A stretch of DNA of 55,930 nt from CAJGCS01 sp045589955 (GCA_045589955.1 JAZNQD010000052.1:1-55930); one strand, 5' to 3'. Positions 1 to 9,194 are shown, counted from the first letter of the stretch. Notes: generated by a model not told the origin, from the sequence alone. Numbers and translations are program-made.

Positions 1-2
1 TT

Positions 3-1715
3 CCTAAGACCGCTTGGCCTCCGACTTCTACAGCAGAAGTAATTAAGAAATTACTTGGATATGGAATAATGGCTACAATAAATAATGAAATAGACTTTGA
101 TACAGCATTTTTAATAGCAGGTGAATTTGGAATAACAGCAATTAAAAAAGAAACAGTAACAGAGGAAGATATATTATTTGATGAGTCAGAAGATAAAGAA
201 ACAGAATTAAAAGAAAGACCACCAGTTGTAGTTGTTATGGGACACGTTGACCATGGTAAAACATCATTATTAGATGCAATAAGAAAAACAAATGTAATAG
301 GTGGAGAAGCAGGAGGAATTACTCAAGCTATCGGTGCTTACCAAGTAGAAAAAGATGGAAGAAAAATTACTTTCATAGATACTCCAGGGCATGCTGCATT
401 CACAGAAATGCGTGCTCGTGGTGCCCAAATCACTGATATTGTTATTTTAGTTGTTGCTGCTGATGATGGTGTAATGCCTCAAACAAAAGAAGCAATTGAA
501 CATGCTCAAGCTGCAGGTGTTCCAATTATCGTAGCTGTTTCTAAAATGGATAAACCAGGTGCTACACCAGAACGTATTAAACAAGAATTAACAGAATATA
601 ATCTTCTAGCTGAAGAATGGGGTGGAGATACTATCTTTGTTCCTATTTCTGGTTTAACTGGAATGGGTGTAGATGACTTATTAGAAATGGTTATCTTATC
701 TGCTGAACTAAAAGATTATCGTGCAAACCCTAATCGCTTAGGTGTTGGTACTGTTATCGAAGCTAAACTTGATAAAGGACGTGGACCAGTTGCAACACTA
801 CTTGTTCAAAATGGTACTTTAAAAGTTGGTGACGTTATTGTTGTAGGTAATACTTATGGTAAAGTAAGAGCTATGAGTGATGAATACGGTAAACAAGTTA
901 AACAAGCAGGACCTGCAAAACCAGTTGAAATTACAGGTTTAGTTGAAGTTCCATTTGCTGGTGAAAAATTCATGGCAATTAATGATGAACGTCAAGCTAA
1001 AGCAATTGCTGAAACACGTGCTTATAATAAATTTAATGATGAAATGGGTGTTGGTAAAACAGTTTCATTAAATGAAGTGTTTAAAAACCAAGAAAATGCT
1101 GACTTAAAAGAATTAAATTTAATCATTAAATGTGATGTTCAAGGTTCAATTGAAGCCATTAAAGGTTTATTAAATAAAATAGAAATTGAAGGAACTAAGA
1201 TTAATGTTATTGGGGCCCGTGTTGGTGGTATTACTGATAATGATATTAGCTTAGCTGTTGCATCAAACGCAATTATTGTTGGTTTTAATATTCGTCCTTC
1301 ATCTAATATTACTGATCTTGCAAAAGAAAAAGGTATTGAAATAAGACTTTATAACATTATTTATAAACTTCAAGAAGATATTGAAAAAGCTGTTAAAGGT
1401 ATGTTAGACCCTGTATTTGAAGAAAAAATATCAGGTCAAGCAGAAGTTCGTGAAACATTTAAAGTTAGCAAAGTTGGTACTATTGCTGGTAGTTATGTTA
1501 CATCAGGAACAATTGTTCGAAATAGCGGTGTAAGATTAATTCGTGATAGTATTGTTGTATATCAAGGCCGTCTAGCTGGACTTCGTCGTTTTAAAGATGA
1601 TGTAAAAGAAGTTAAAGCTGGTTATGAATGTGGTATCACAATTGAAAACTATAATGACATTAAAGTTGGCGATATTATCGAATGCTTCGTTATGGAAGAA
1701 GTAGAAAGAGACTAA
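3..1715 (+). CDS. infB: Translation initiation factor IF-2, 5'-truncated by window edge
   Basis: IF-2 is the cytoplasmic GTPase that places initiator fMet-tRNA on the 30S subunit and promotes 50S joining. The frame is open from base 3 and the first in-frame ATG (69) lies inside the IF2 N-terminal domain (G-I-M-A-T-I-N motif), so the true start is upstream of the window. Counting from that ATG, G1 is GHVDHGKT (residues 58-65) and G3 is DTPGH (104-108). G4 reads SKMD (158-161) instead of the usual NKxD. Domains II-IV follow and end normally. rbfA starts 1 nt after the stop, a conserved infB-rbfA pair. The first ~36 bases are unusually GC-rich and match the family poorly. Confidence 0.97.
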   Translation, partial: PKTAWPPTSTAEVIKKLLGYGIMATINNEIDFDTAFLIAGEFGITAIKKETVTEEDILFDESEDKETELKERPPVVVVMGHVDHGKTSLLDAIRKTNVIGGEAGGITQAIGAYQVEKDGRKITFIDTPGHAAFTEMRARGAQITDIVILVVAADDGVMPQTKEAIEHAQAAGVPIIVAVSKMDKPGATPERIKQELTEYNLLAEEWGGDTIFVPISGLTGMGVDDLLEMVILSAELKDYRANPNRLGVGTVIEAKLDKGRGPVATLLVQNGTLKVGDVIVVGNTYGKVRAMSDEYGKQVKQAGPAKPVEITGLVEVPFAGEKFMAINDERQAKAIAETRAYNKFNDEMGVGKTVSLNEVFKNQENADLKELNLIIKCDVQGSIEAIKGLLNKIEIEGTKINVIGARVGGITDNDISLAVASNAIIVGFNIRPSSNITDLAKEKGIEIRLYNIIYKLQEDIEKAVKGMLDPVFEEKISGQAEVRETFKVSKVGTIAGSYVTSGTIVRNSGVRLIRDSIVVYQGRLAGLRRFKDDVKEVKAGYECGITIENYNDIKVGDIIECFVMEEVERD

Positions 1716-1716
1716 T

Positions 1717-2055
1717 ATGGCTTATCGTCTTGAAAGAGTAGAAAAAATAATTGAAAGAGAACTTGCATCAATTTTAGCAAATGATGTAAAAAATGCTAAA
1801 TTAAAGTTCGTTTCAATCACTAAAGTTAGTGTTACAAAGGATTTATCCATTGCAACAATCTGGTTTACAGTGTTTGGTAATGAAGGCGAAATTGAGGCAA
1901 CATCAAAAGAACTTGTTGATGCAAAAGGTTATTTAAGAAGTGAACTTGCCCATCGCTTAGATTTAAGAAAAACTCCAGATCTTAAATTTAAGTATGATGA
2001 ATCACTTGCTTATGGTAACAAAATTTCTAAAATCTTAGAAGAACTTAAAAAGTAA
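1717..2055 (+). CDS. rbfA: Ribosome-binding factor A
   Basis: This 112-residue protein is a late-acting 30S assembly factor that binds 16S rRNA near the 5' helix. It has the RbfA single KH-like fold pattern: an N-terminal R-x-E-(x)n-I-x-R-E-L helix, a central segment beginning FVSITKVSVTKDLS and a C-terminal LRKTPDLKF motif. Length is typical. It is translationally linked to infB with a 1-nt gap, and a strong rho-independent terminator follows 4 nt after the stop. Confidence 0.96.
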   Translation: MAYRLERVEKIIERELASILANDVKNAKLKFVSITKVSVTKDLSIATIWFTVFGNEGEIEATSKELVDAKGYLRSELAHRLDLRKTPDLKFKYDESLAYGNKISKILEELKK

Positions 2056-2059
2056 TTTT

Positions 2060-2090
2060 AACCCCTATTCTAAGATAGGGGTTTTACTTT
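2060..2090 (+). terminator. Rho-independent terminator of infB-rbfA
   Basis: A perfect 9-bp stem (AACCCCTAT / ATAGGGGTT, 2060-2068 and 2075-2083) with a 6-nt loop runs into a T-rich tail. Only 17 nt separate it from the uvrC start and no promoter fits there, so uvrC probably depends on read-through or on a promoter inside rbfA. Confidence 0.9.
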
Positions 2091-2107
2091 TCTAAAAGGA
2101 GGTTTTT

Positions 2108-3916
2108 ATGGATCAAAATATCATTCTAGATCATATTAAAACTAAACTTACTTTAGTTCCCCATAAGCCTGGTTGTTATCAAATGTTTAATAATAAACAT
2201 GAGATAATATATGTTGGAAAAGCAAAAGATCTTCATAAACGATTACGCAGTTATTTTTCAGGAAGTCATGATGCAAAAACAACAAGAATGCTCATGGATG
2301 TTGTTACATTTGAATACATTATTGCTAATACTGAAGTTGAAGCATTTTTGTTAGAATTAAATTATATTAAAGAATATCGACCTCAATATAATATTATGTT
2401 AATGGATGACAAAACATATCCATATATATGTTTTATCGACGAAAATCATCCAAAACTTGTCTACACTCGTGATGTAAAAAAGTTTACTCGCAAGAGTACA
2501 AACAAAGTATTTGGTCCATTTCCCAATGTTAAGGCGTGTCGTGATTTAGTTGAAATTTTAAATAAAATTTATCCTTTTCGTAAATGTAATCAAATTCCTA
2601 AAAAGTCTTGTTTATATTACGATATGGGACAATGTTTAGCACCATGTATTAATGATGTTAAAAAAAGTGATTATCAACCATTTGTTGATAGTGTTGTTAA
2701 GGTTTTAAATGGTAGTAATAAAGAATTACTAAATCAATTGAATAATAAAATGCAAGAAGCATCATTAAATTTGGAATTTGAAAAAGCAATTGAATATCGT
2801 AATATTATTTCGAGTATGAATGAAATCGCGGAAAAACAATCAATTATTATTAATGATGGTGTTTCGCGTGATGTCTTAGGATACTATGAAAAAGATGGTA
2901 TTGTGTCAATTCAATTATTCCATATGCGTTATGGGAAGATTATTGAAAGAACATCTGAGGTGTTTGATGTATATGATAATTTAGATGAAATTATTATTTC
3001 ATATATATATCAATTCTATGATTCAAGTAATAATGTCTTACCAAATGAGTTATTGATACCATACCTAGAAGACTATAGTATTTTAACAGAACTTCTAAAT
3101 TTAAAGGTAAATGTTCCAGTAAAAGGAATCAAGAAAAAACTTGTTGATCTTGCAAGACAAAATGCCAAAGAGTCACTAGAACATGCACTTAACCTAAAGA
3201 AAATAAAACTTAGCAAAACAAAAGAACCACTTATTGAACTTGCACAAATGCTTAATATTGATTATCCTAAACGAATTGAATTATTTGATAATTCTAATAT
3301 TCAAGGCGCTAGTGCAGTAAGTGCCATGGTTGCTTATATTGATGGAATTCCTTCAAGAAAAGACTATCGAAAATACAAGATAAAAACAATTGAAGGGGCA
3401 GATGATTATCATACAATGATTGAAGTTCTAACAAGACGTTATAAACGTCTTAAAGAAGAAAACTTAATAATGCCAAACTTATTAATCGTTGATGGTGGGA
3501 AAATTCAAGTTACTGCCGCTGGTAAAGTTTTTGATAATCTAGGTATTGATAATATTAATATTATTGGCTTACAAAAAGATGACAATCATAAAACTGATTG
3601 TATTATTACAAAGGAATTAAAAGAAATTAAAGTAGATAAAAAGAGTAATATTTTCTTACTTTTAGAATCAATGCAAGATGAAGTTCATCGCTTTGCGATC
3701 ACATTTTTTAAACAAACGCACTCTAAAAACACTTTAACATCAATTCTTGATGACATTAAAGGAATTGGCAAAATGCGAAAGAAAATATTACATGAAAACT
3801 TTAATTCGATAAATGAAATGATTAATGCTCCAATCGAGAAGTACTTGTCTTTAGGCTTTTCAAAAGAGGTAGCATTAAACTTAATTGAAACATTAAAGAG
3901 TCGTGACCAATCTTAA
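2108..3916 (+). CDS. uvrC: Excinuclease ABC subunit C
   Basis: UvrC makes the dual incisions of nucleotide excision repair after recruitment by UvrB. At 602 residues it is full length. The N-terminal GIY-YIG nuclease reads GCYQMF...IIYVGKAKDL, so the first motif is GCY rather than GIY. A UVR motif (LEFEKAIEYRN) lies near residue 220-235, the RNase H-like C-terminal nuclease follows (IELFDNSNIQG, LLIVDGGKIQ) and a helix-hairpin-helix closes the protein (I-K-G-I-G-K-M-R-K-K). The SD is AAAAGGAGG. uvrB lies about 19 kb away in this window, so the genes are not adjacent. Confidence 0.97.
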   Translation: MDQNIILDHIKTKLTLVPHKPGCYQMFNNKHEIIYVGKAKDLHKRLRSYFSGSHDAKTTRMLMDVVTFEYIIANTEVEAFLLELNYIKEYRPQYNIMLMDDKTYPYICFIDENHPKLVYTRDVKKFTRKSTNKVFGPFPNVKACRDLVEILNKIYPFRKCNQIPKKSCLYYDMGQCLAPCINDVKKSDYQPFVDSVVKVLNGSNKELLNQLNNKMQEASLNLEFEKAIEYRNIISSMNEIAEKQSIIINDGVSRDVLGYYEKDGIVSIQLFHMRYGKIIERTSEVFDVYDNLDEIIISYIYQFYDSSNNVLPNELLIPYLEDYSILTELLNLKVNVPVKGIKKKLVDLARQNAKESLEHALNLKKIKLSKTKEPLIELAQMLNIDYPKRIELFDNSNIQGASAVSAMVAYIDGIPSRKDYRKYKIKTIEGADDYHTMIEVLTRRYKRLKEENLIMPNLLIVDGGKIQVTAAGKVFDNLGIDNINIIGLQKDDNHKTDCIITKELKEIKVDKKSNIFLLLESMQDEVHRFAITFFKQTHSKNTLTSILDDIKGIGKMRKKILHENFNSINEMINAPIEKYLSLGFSKEVALNLIETLKSRDQS

Positions 3917-3955
3917 TCATTAAGCATAATATAATGATGAAAGAGTGGGGATATA

Positions 3956-4180
3956 ATGGCTTTAAAAAGTTTCTTAACAACTCGTGAAAAGATGATTTTT
4001 GAATTGTTGGTTGAAAACTATAGTACTGAAGAAATTGCATTAAAATTTAATATAAGTTCAAAAACAGTACGTAATCATATTTCTAATGTTATTCAAAAAT
4101 TAGGAGTAAAGGGTAGAAGTCAAGCAATATTAGAGTTGTTAAAAATGAATGAGATTAAATTAAAAATAGAAGACAGGTGA
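3956..4180 (+). CDS. Small LuxR/GerE-type helix-turn-helix protein
   Basis: The 74-residue protein consists almost entirely of a GerE/LuxR DNA-binding domain: L-T-x-R-E at residues 7-11, then the recognition-helix pattern S-x-K-T-V-R-N-H-I-S-N-V-I-x-K-L. GerE of Bacillus has the same stand-alone architecture of about 74 residues and acts late in the spore mother cell. Whether this is GerE itself is unresolved, and the neighbours are DNA-metabolism genes. A TATAAT at 3930-3935 lies just upstream. The stop is 4 nt before the next start, implying co-transcription with the exonuclease. Confidence 0.85.
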   Translation: MALKSFLTTREKMIFELLVENYSTEEIALKFNISSKTVRNHISNVIQKLGVKGRSQAILELLKMNEIKLKIEDR

Positions 4181-4184
4181 TAAT

Positions 4185-5039
4185 ATGCAGACAATATACG
4201 GTGTTATCAGAGCAATATCATTATCACGAAGAATATTCACAGTCTTAGTTGGGCGAAGAATTATGTATTTTTACTTAACTAAAAGCCAACAAAAGAAATT
4301 TGGTGATTATTTGCAATTAGGATTATTCGTAAGTTTTAATTGTAGTGAAAAAGCAAAAATACAACATCGTTTTAAGGTATATGAAGTTTATAATTTTATA
4401 AAGATATTTAAACGTGCTGGTCGAAAAACAACAATACTTTTCGATATTAGTACTGTTAAAAAGGGTGTTAATAAATTAATTAATAAAGAGCAATATCGTT
4501 TATTTTTAGATTTAGAGTTTACAATGCCACCTTATGACTATCAACATGGTAGTGGATTTGTTGCGGAGATAATTCAGTATGGTGCTTATTTAGAAGATCC
4601 AGATGGAAAAATGATTGCATCGCTTAATGCTAACGTTCGTCCTTCAAATAAAGATGGTTTAAATTCTAGAACATTCACATTCTTAAATTTAGGTATGAAT
4701 GATTTCAAAAAAGCAGAAAGCCCATATGAGTTTTATCGTAGACTTAGTGATTTAATCATGTACTATCAACCAACAATCTATGTTTGGGGGAAAAATGATA
4801 TTTTAATGTTAAATAATTTTTACGAAAAATATAAACTTAAACCTTTAGTCGAACGCCAAAAAATAATTAATCTAATGCAAGTTATGAAAAATTATTATAA
4901 TATTAAAACTGACATTGGCTTATTTAACGCCTATCATTTATTTGGTCGCTTACCTGTCGAAGAACAAGACCACAATGCACTTCATGATGCTGTCGCAACA
5001 GCTGAAGTATTTAAATTATTTCAAAAAGAAATCTCTTAA
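4185..5039 (+). CDS. DEDDh-type 3'-5' exonuclease domain protein
   Basis: The protein has 284 residues. Residues 1-100 form an unrecognised N-terminal region, possibly a small beta-rich nucleic-acid-binding module. Residues ~104-284 form an RNase T/DnaQ-fold exonuclease with metal ligands D109-L-E111 and the HxAxxD signature H263-N-A-L-H-D268. A central WGKND segment probably supplies the remaining Asp. Relatives include KapD and other sporulation-inhibitor or RNA exonucleases, but substrate cannot be told from sequence. The SD AGGTGA overlaps the stop of the HTH gene, so the two are coupled. Confidence 0.85.
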   Translation: MQTIYGVIRAISLSRRIFTVLVGRRIMYFYLTKSQQKKFGDYLQLGLFVSFNCSEKAKIQHRFKVYEVYNFIKIFKRAGRKTTILFDISTVKKGVNKLINKEQYRLFLDLEFTMPPYDYQHGSGFVAEIIQYGAYLEDPDGKMIASLNANVRPSNKDGLNSRTFTFLNLGMNDFKKAESPYEFYRRLSDLIMYYQPTIYVWGKNDILMLNNFYEKYKLKPLVERQKIINLMQVMKNYYNIKTDIGLFNAYHLFGRLPVEEQDHNALHDAVATAEVFKLFQKEIS

Positions 5040-5043
5040 AATC

Positions 5044-5067
5044 AGCCTCTTGAAAAGAGGCTTTTTT
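5044..5067 (+). terminator. Rho-independent terminator after exonuclease gene
   Basis: An 8-bp stem AGCCTCTT / AAGAGGCT (5044-5051, 5055-5062) with a 3-nt loop is followed by a run of T. It ends the uvrC-HTH-exonuclease unit. Confidence 0.9.
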
Positions 5068-5081
5068 AAAAGTTTTAAATT

Positions 5082-5109
5082 TTGCAATTATAAATATTTG
5101 TGATATAAT
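5082..5109 (+). promoter_or_regulatory. SigA-type promoter, TTGCAA-16-TATAAT with extended -10
   Basis: The -35 TTGCAA is at 5082-5087 and the -10 TATAAT at 5104-5109, preceded by TGA (TGn extension). It is correctly placed to drive the membrane protein, tatD and protease genes. Confidence 0.7.
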
Positions 5110-5141
5110 ATATTAAAATATTAAGGAAAAGTGGTGATTAT

Positions 5142-5531
5142 ATGTACACACCGGTTGTTTTTGAACAAGAATCTAAACGTGGGCACACATTATTGAGTGC
5201 ATTGTTAACAATATTAGTATTTGGCTTGATTATTGCAGTTTTTTTAGAAATTATCTTTTTTAGCGGAGGATTTTATAATCAAGGTCAAGCTCCGCTGGTT
5301 ACCGGAGAAATAGATACGCCTGTTGTTATTTGCCTTGCAATAACATTATTATTACATCCATTATTTATGCTTCCTTCATTGATTGCTTCAGCATTTTATG
5401 TTAGAACAATATTAAAAGGATTCTTCTATAGCTCACTATTATTAAATATTATTAGTTTCGTTTATGAATGTATTATTTGGATATGCTTTGTAAATTCTTG
5501 GTTATTAACAACTTTTGAGAGATTTGCATAA
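5142..5531 (+). CDS. Small integral membrane protein, function unknown
   Basis: I do not recognise this 129-residue protein. It has three hydrophobic segments at roughly residues 17-43, 62-87 and 95-120 and no obvious catalytic motif. The N-terminal ~16 residues are polar (FEQESKRGH). The SD AAGTGGTGAT precedes the ATG. It is first in a likely operon with tatD and a secreted serine protease and has its own promoter (5082-5109). Confidence 0.75.
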   Translation: MYTPVVFEQESKRGHTLLSALLTILVFGLIIAVFLEIIFFSGGFYNQGQAPLVTGEIDTPVVICLAITLLLHPLFMLPSLIASAFYVRTILKGFFYSSLLLNIISFVYECIIWICFVNSWLLTTFERFA

Positions 5532-5558
5532 ACTATTAAAATTTCACAGGTGATTAAA

Positions 5559-6323
5559 ATGTTTATTGATACACACGTTCATTTAAATAATAAAGAATTA
5601 TATGCAAAAATTGATGAAGTTATAAATGAAGCTCATAATGTAGGCGTAAAAAAATTCTTTGTTGTGGGATATGATTATGAAACAAGTAAATTAGCTATTG
5701 AAATAGCTAAAAAATTCAATAATTGTTATGCAATTATTGGATTCCATCCTACGGAAATAAAAGAGTATACCGATAAGGAATACGATTGGCTTAAAGAAAA
5801 TGCAAAAGAAGATGTCGTAGTTGCCATTGGTGAAATTGGCTATGATTTTCACTGGAATACAACAACAAAGGAAGAACAATATTCAGCATTTGTTCGCCAA
5901 ATTGAAATTGCGAAAGAAGTTAATAAACCAATTAGTGTTCACTCAAGAGATGCAATAGAATTGACATTAAAAACTTTAACTGAAACTAATGCAAAAGTTG
6001 TTGGGGGAGTAATGCATTCTTATAGTGGATCAAAAGAAATGGCTAAATTATTCATTAAGGAAAATTTTTATTTAGGAATTTCTGGACCTGTAACCTTTAA
6101 AAATGGTAGGGTCATGAAAGAAGTTGTTGAGACAATTGATTTGAAATATCTTGTTTCAGAAACTGATTCACCATATTTAACTCCTCATCCTTATCGAGGC
6201 AAGGAAAACGGACCAAAATATATCCCTTTAATTGTTCAAGAAATTGCCAACATTAAAAATATGAATCTTGAAGATGTCAAAAAACAAATAGAGATTAATG
6301 TAAAGGATTTATTTGGTGTGTAA
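5559..6323 (+). CDS. TatD-family metal-dependent hydrolase/DNase
   Basis: TatD proteins are TIM-barrel metal-dependent nucleases (3'-5' exonuclease in E. coli TatD). Visible ligands: D-T-H-V-H-L at the N terminus, the conserved Glu in VAIGEIGYD, H in ISVHSRDA and VMHSYSG, and SETDSPYLTPHPYRG near the C terminus. An upstream in-frame GTG at 5550 lies within the SD (AGGTGA), so ATG 5559 is the start, giving 254 residues that begin MFIDTH as in the family. Bacillus places a tatD (yabD) near rnmV and ksgA, but those genes are not here. Confidence 0.94.
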   Translation: MFIDTHVHLNNKELYAKIDEVINEAHNVGVKKFFVVGYDYETSKLAIEIAKKFNNCYAIIGFHPTEIKEYTDKEYDWLKENAKEDVVVAIGEIGYDFHWNTTTKEEQYSAFVRQIEIAKEVNKPISVHSRDAIELTLKTLTETNAKVVGGVMHSYSGSKEMAKLFIKENFYLGISGPVTFKNGRVMKEVVETIDLKYLVSETDSPYLTPHPYRGKENGPKYIPLIVQEIANIKNMNLEDVKKQIEINVKDLFGV

Positions 6324-6324
6324 T

Positions 6325-7122
6325 ATGAAAACAAAAAAAATCATATTGTTATTTTTTATTAGCATGTTAACATTACTTCTATCCTCTTGTAAGAAAAATA
6401 TTCTTATTAATGAAGTAGTTAATCGCAATGTAAATTATGAAGAGAACATATCTATTTTAGATTTTGAAGATGCGTTAGTTGAGGCAACGAAAATTGCGAA
6501 AGAATCTTCAATTGGCTTACGTGTTAAAGCCGAGTCTTCTTTAATAGCAATGGAATCATTTGGAAGTGCTGTTATTATTAAAAGAACGAAGATAGCTAAT
6601 GATAAATATGAATATTATGCATTAACAAATCGTCATGTGGTTTTAACATCAGGAGGCAATAAACGAAGTGTATTTGTGACATTTCCGAATGCAGAAGAAA
6701 TCAAAGCTCAAATTGTAACATATAATTCATCAATTGATGTGGCGATTATTAAGTTTGAATCGGGTCGTATTTTAAGTTGTGCCAAAGTTCAACTAGAAAA
6801 TGTTGATGAGGGGCGATTTGTAATTGCTGTTGGCAATCCTTATGATATTGATAAATATTACAATTCTGTCACTATTGGGAATATTAGTTATACTAATCGA
6901 ATCATTAATGAAAAAGATGTAGACGACAAAGAAATAAGCAATATATATATTCAACATACTGCTTCCCTTAATTCCGGTTCATCTGGAGGAGGATTATATA
7001 ATATAAAAGGAGAATTAATTGGTTTAAACACTTGGAAAATTGCATCTGAAGAAGTAGAGGGAATGAATTTTTCTATTCCAATGAGTGAAATATATAATAA
7101 GTATAAAGAATACTTTGACTAA
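6325..7122 (+). CDS. Secreted trypsin-like serine protease lipoprotein (HtrA-like, no PDZ)
   Basis: The 265-residue protein has a lipoprotein signal peptide ending LLLSSC, so it should be anchored outside the membrane. The chymotrypsin-fold triad is present: H in LTNRHVV, D in SIDVAII and S in NSGSSGGGL. The oxyanion-loop Gly-rich motif and the C-terminal MNFSIPM segment are typical of HtrA/DegP proteases, but the protein ends without a PDZ domain. A TTG 12 nt upstream in frame lacks an SD, so ATG 6325 is used. It likely handles misfolded surface proteins. Confidence 0.9.
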   Translation: MKTKKIILLFFISMLTLLLSSCKKNILINEVVNRNVNYEENISILDFEDALVEATKIAKESSIGLRVKAESSLIAMESFGSAVIIKRTKIANDKYEYYALTNRHVVLTSGGNKRSVFVTFPNAEEIKAQIVTYNSSIDVAIIKFESGRILSCAKVQLENVDEGRFVIAVGNPYDIDKYYNSVTIGNISYTNRIINEKDVDDKEISNIYIQHTASLNSGSSGGGLYNIKGELIGLNTWKIASEEVEGMNFSIPMSEIYNKYKEYFD

Positions 7123-7153
7123 AAACCTGACTAAAAATTTTAGTCAGGTTTTT
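7123..7153. terminator. Bidirectional terminator between protease and PBP genes
   Basis: A long AT-flanked inverted repeat (AACCTGACTAAAA and its complement, core 7125-7149) has T runs on both strands. It serves the convergent protease (+) and PBP (-) genes. Confidence 0.85.
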
Positions 7154-9116
7154 ATATTATAAATGGATTTTTTTCATTATAAAGTAAACGAACATACCAA
7201 GGTAGATTATCTTGTTTTAAAAAGATTGGTTTATAATATTCTTCGAAACTTGGATAGAAACCACTTATCGGGTTAAGATCAACTTTTATGACATCATCAG
7301 GTTTAGTATACCATGAGTTTGCTTCCTTATTTATATAGTAAGCTTCAACAGTATCAGCCCAAATAAATTTTGCACTTTTTAAATCAGCTGATTTAACAAT
7401 TTCTTTACTATCATCATAACCGGTCCATACAACGCAACATAGATCAGGATTATATCCGGCCATCCAATTGTCAGTTTTTGTTGAACCTGATTTAGCACTA
7501 TATGTATGGCTTAATAATGCTTTAATTGAAACACCTGTTGGTCTAATATTATAGGTCATATTGTTATCAAATATTGAAGTCATCGCCTCATTTAATATAT
7601 ATACATCACTTTTTTCGGCAATCTTTGTGTTTTTTTGTTTGGCCTCATATATTAGCTCACCATCAAAAGTAGTAATCTTTGTGATAAGTTTTGGCGTTAC
7701 CGCAGTACCTAAGTTTGCAAGAACATTATATCCTTCACACAACTCCTTAGGACTAACTTCCTTTGTTCCTAAAGCAAGCGATGGAAGATCAGTTGGAATT
7801 TCACCCGAAAATCCAAATTGTTTAAGACGTGCAGCTAGTTTTTCAGGACCTAAAAACAAATGTGTCTTCATTGCATATATATTATCAGAGGTAGCTAAAG
7901 CATAAATCATTGAGACATCTTGATTGGCGTAAATGGAATGATAATTAGTAGGAGAATAGGATTTATTCTTGAAATAAAAAGTTGTTGGTTCTGACTTAAA
8001 TGTTGTTATGGGTGTAAAACCATTTTCAAGTGCTGTCAGATAAAGAAATGGTTTGATTGTTGATGCAGGTTGCCGTTGCGAGTAAAGAGCTCGGTTATAA
8101 GTACTTTTCGTATAATTTTTTCCACCAATGATTGTCAAGACACTTCCTGTTGTCGGTTCCATAACATATACGGCAACTTCTAATTCTTCAGAGTCAATTC
8201 TTTTTTCGATACTCTTTGTTATTTCTTTAGTAAGATCAGAATCTAATGTGGTGTAAACTTTAATTCCTTTATAGGCATATTCTTTAACAATTGGGATATT
8301 TTCTAATTCTTTAATTACCGCATCTTGAAAATATGGCGCATTATCATCGTTATTATTTGGATTGTTGCCAATAATAATTAATTCTTCATTTAATGCTTTA
8401 TTTGCTTCATCACTAGTTATTTTTTGATCCTTTAATAATTCTTGAATGATTAGCTCTCTTCTTTTCTTGTTGTTTTCCGGATTCTTGATGGGTGAGTATA
8501 TTGTTGGTCCTTTGGGAATGCTTGCAAGGGCAGTTGCTTCTAATAAGGAGATATCCTTAACATCTTTACCAAAATAATAAATACTCGCATCCGCAACACC
8601 ATAGATACCATGATCAAAATATATTGAATTCAAATATCCTTCTAAAAGGTCATTTTTATCATAGATGCTTTCAAATTTTATTGAGATCATAATTTCTTGA
8701 ATTTTACGTTTGATTGTTTGTTCAGAATTTAAAAAGAGGTTTCTAACATATTGTTGCGTTATTGTCGAACCTCCTTCAATAATCTTACCAGCCTTTATAT
8801 TTTTTACTAATGCTCCTCCGACCCTAACGATGTCTACACCTTGGTGGTCATAAAAACGTTTATCTTCAATTGTTAAAATTGAATCAATTAAATATGGAGA
8901 AACATCATCGAGTCTTACATAACTTTTCTTTCGATTGTGAGAAAAACTTAAGAATTTATTGTTTTTATTATCATAAAGTTCAATGTTGGAAATATCTGGA
9001 ATTGTTTCATTGATATTGAAAGTGTTTAAACAAAAAAAGATAATTAAAAAACAAAAGATTAAAATACAAAAAGATAGAAATATTTTAGATAAATTAATTA
9101 GTAGTCTTTTTTTCAT
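7152..9116 (-). CDS. Class A penicillin-binding protein (transglycosylase/transpeptidase)
   Basis: This bifunctional peptidoglycan synthase has 654 residues. An N-terminal TM segment (~10-33) is followed by a GT51 glycosyltransferase with motifs EDKRFYDHQG, GGSTITQQ and a central RKIQEI segment. The transpeptidase has S-T-I-K (in QPASTIKP), S-D-N, and K-S-G-S-T in place of the more usual KTG. There is no C-terminal repeat or PASTA tail. The SD is GGTGAT. In many Bacilli the ponA-type gene sits beside recU, but here recU is 31 kb away. Family assignment is certain, while the exact orthologue (PBP1a versus PBP4/2c types) is not. Confidence 0.95.
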   Translation of the reverse strand: MKKRLLINLSKIFLSFCILIFCFLIIFFCLNTFNINETIPDISNIELYDNKNNKFLSFSHNRKKSYVRLDDVSPYLIDSILTIEDKRFYDHQGVDIVRVGGALVKNIKAGKIIEGGSTITQQYVRNLFLNSEQTIKRKIQEIMISIKFESIYDKNDLLEGYLNSIYFDHGIYGVADASIYYFGKDVKDISLLEATALASIPKGPTIYSPIKNPENNKKRRELIIQELLKDQKITSDEANKALNEELIIIGNNPNNNDDNAPYFQDAVIKELENIPIVKEYAYKGIKVYTTLDSDLTKEITKSIEKRIDSEELEVAVYVMEPTTGSVLTIIGGKNYTKSTYNRALYSQRQPASTIKPFLYLTALENGFTPITTFKSEPTTFYFKNKSYSPTNYHSIYANQDVSMIYALATSDNIYAMKTHLFLGPEKLAARLKQFGFSGEIPTDLPSLALGTKEVSPKELCEGYNVLANLGTAVTPKLITKITTFDGELIYEAKQKNTKIAEKSDVYILNEAMTSIFDNNMTYNIRPTGVSIKALLSHTYSAKSGSTKTDNWMAGYNPDLCCVVWTGYDDSKEIVKSADLKSAKFIWADTVEAYYINKEANSWYTKPDDVIKVDLNPISGFYPSFEEYYKPIFLKQDNLPWYVRLLYNEKNPFII

Positions 9117-9164
9117 AATATCACCTAGACATTATTATTTTTACCTAAAAAGACATTACTATAC

Positions 9165-9194
9165 AAAAAAGGTCTGTTTGTTACAGACCTTTTT
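9165..9194 (-). terminator. Terminator of the 96-residue minus-strand gene
   Basis: Stem GGTCTGT / ACAGACC (9171-9177, 9183-9189) with a 5-nt loop. Read on the minus strand it is followed by six T. Confidence 0.85.

Noticed and set aside
7561..7905. 114-residue frame antisense to the PBP
   Set aside because: Shadow of the PBP transpeptidase domain; no SD and no recognisable domain.
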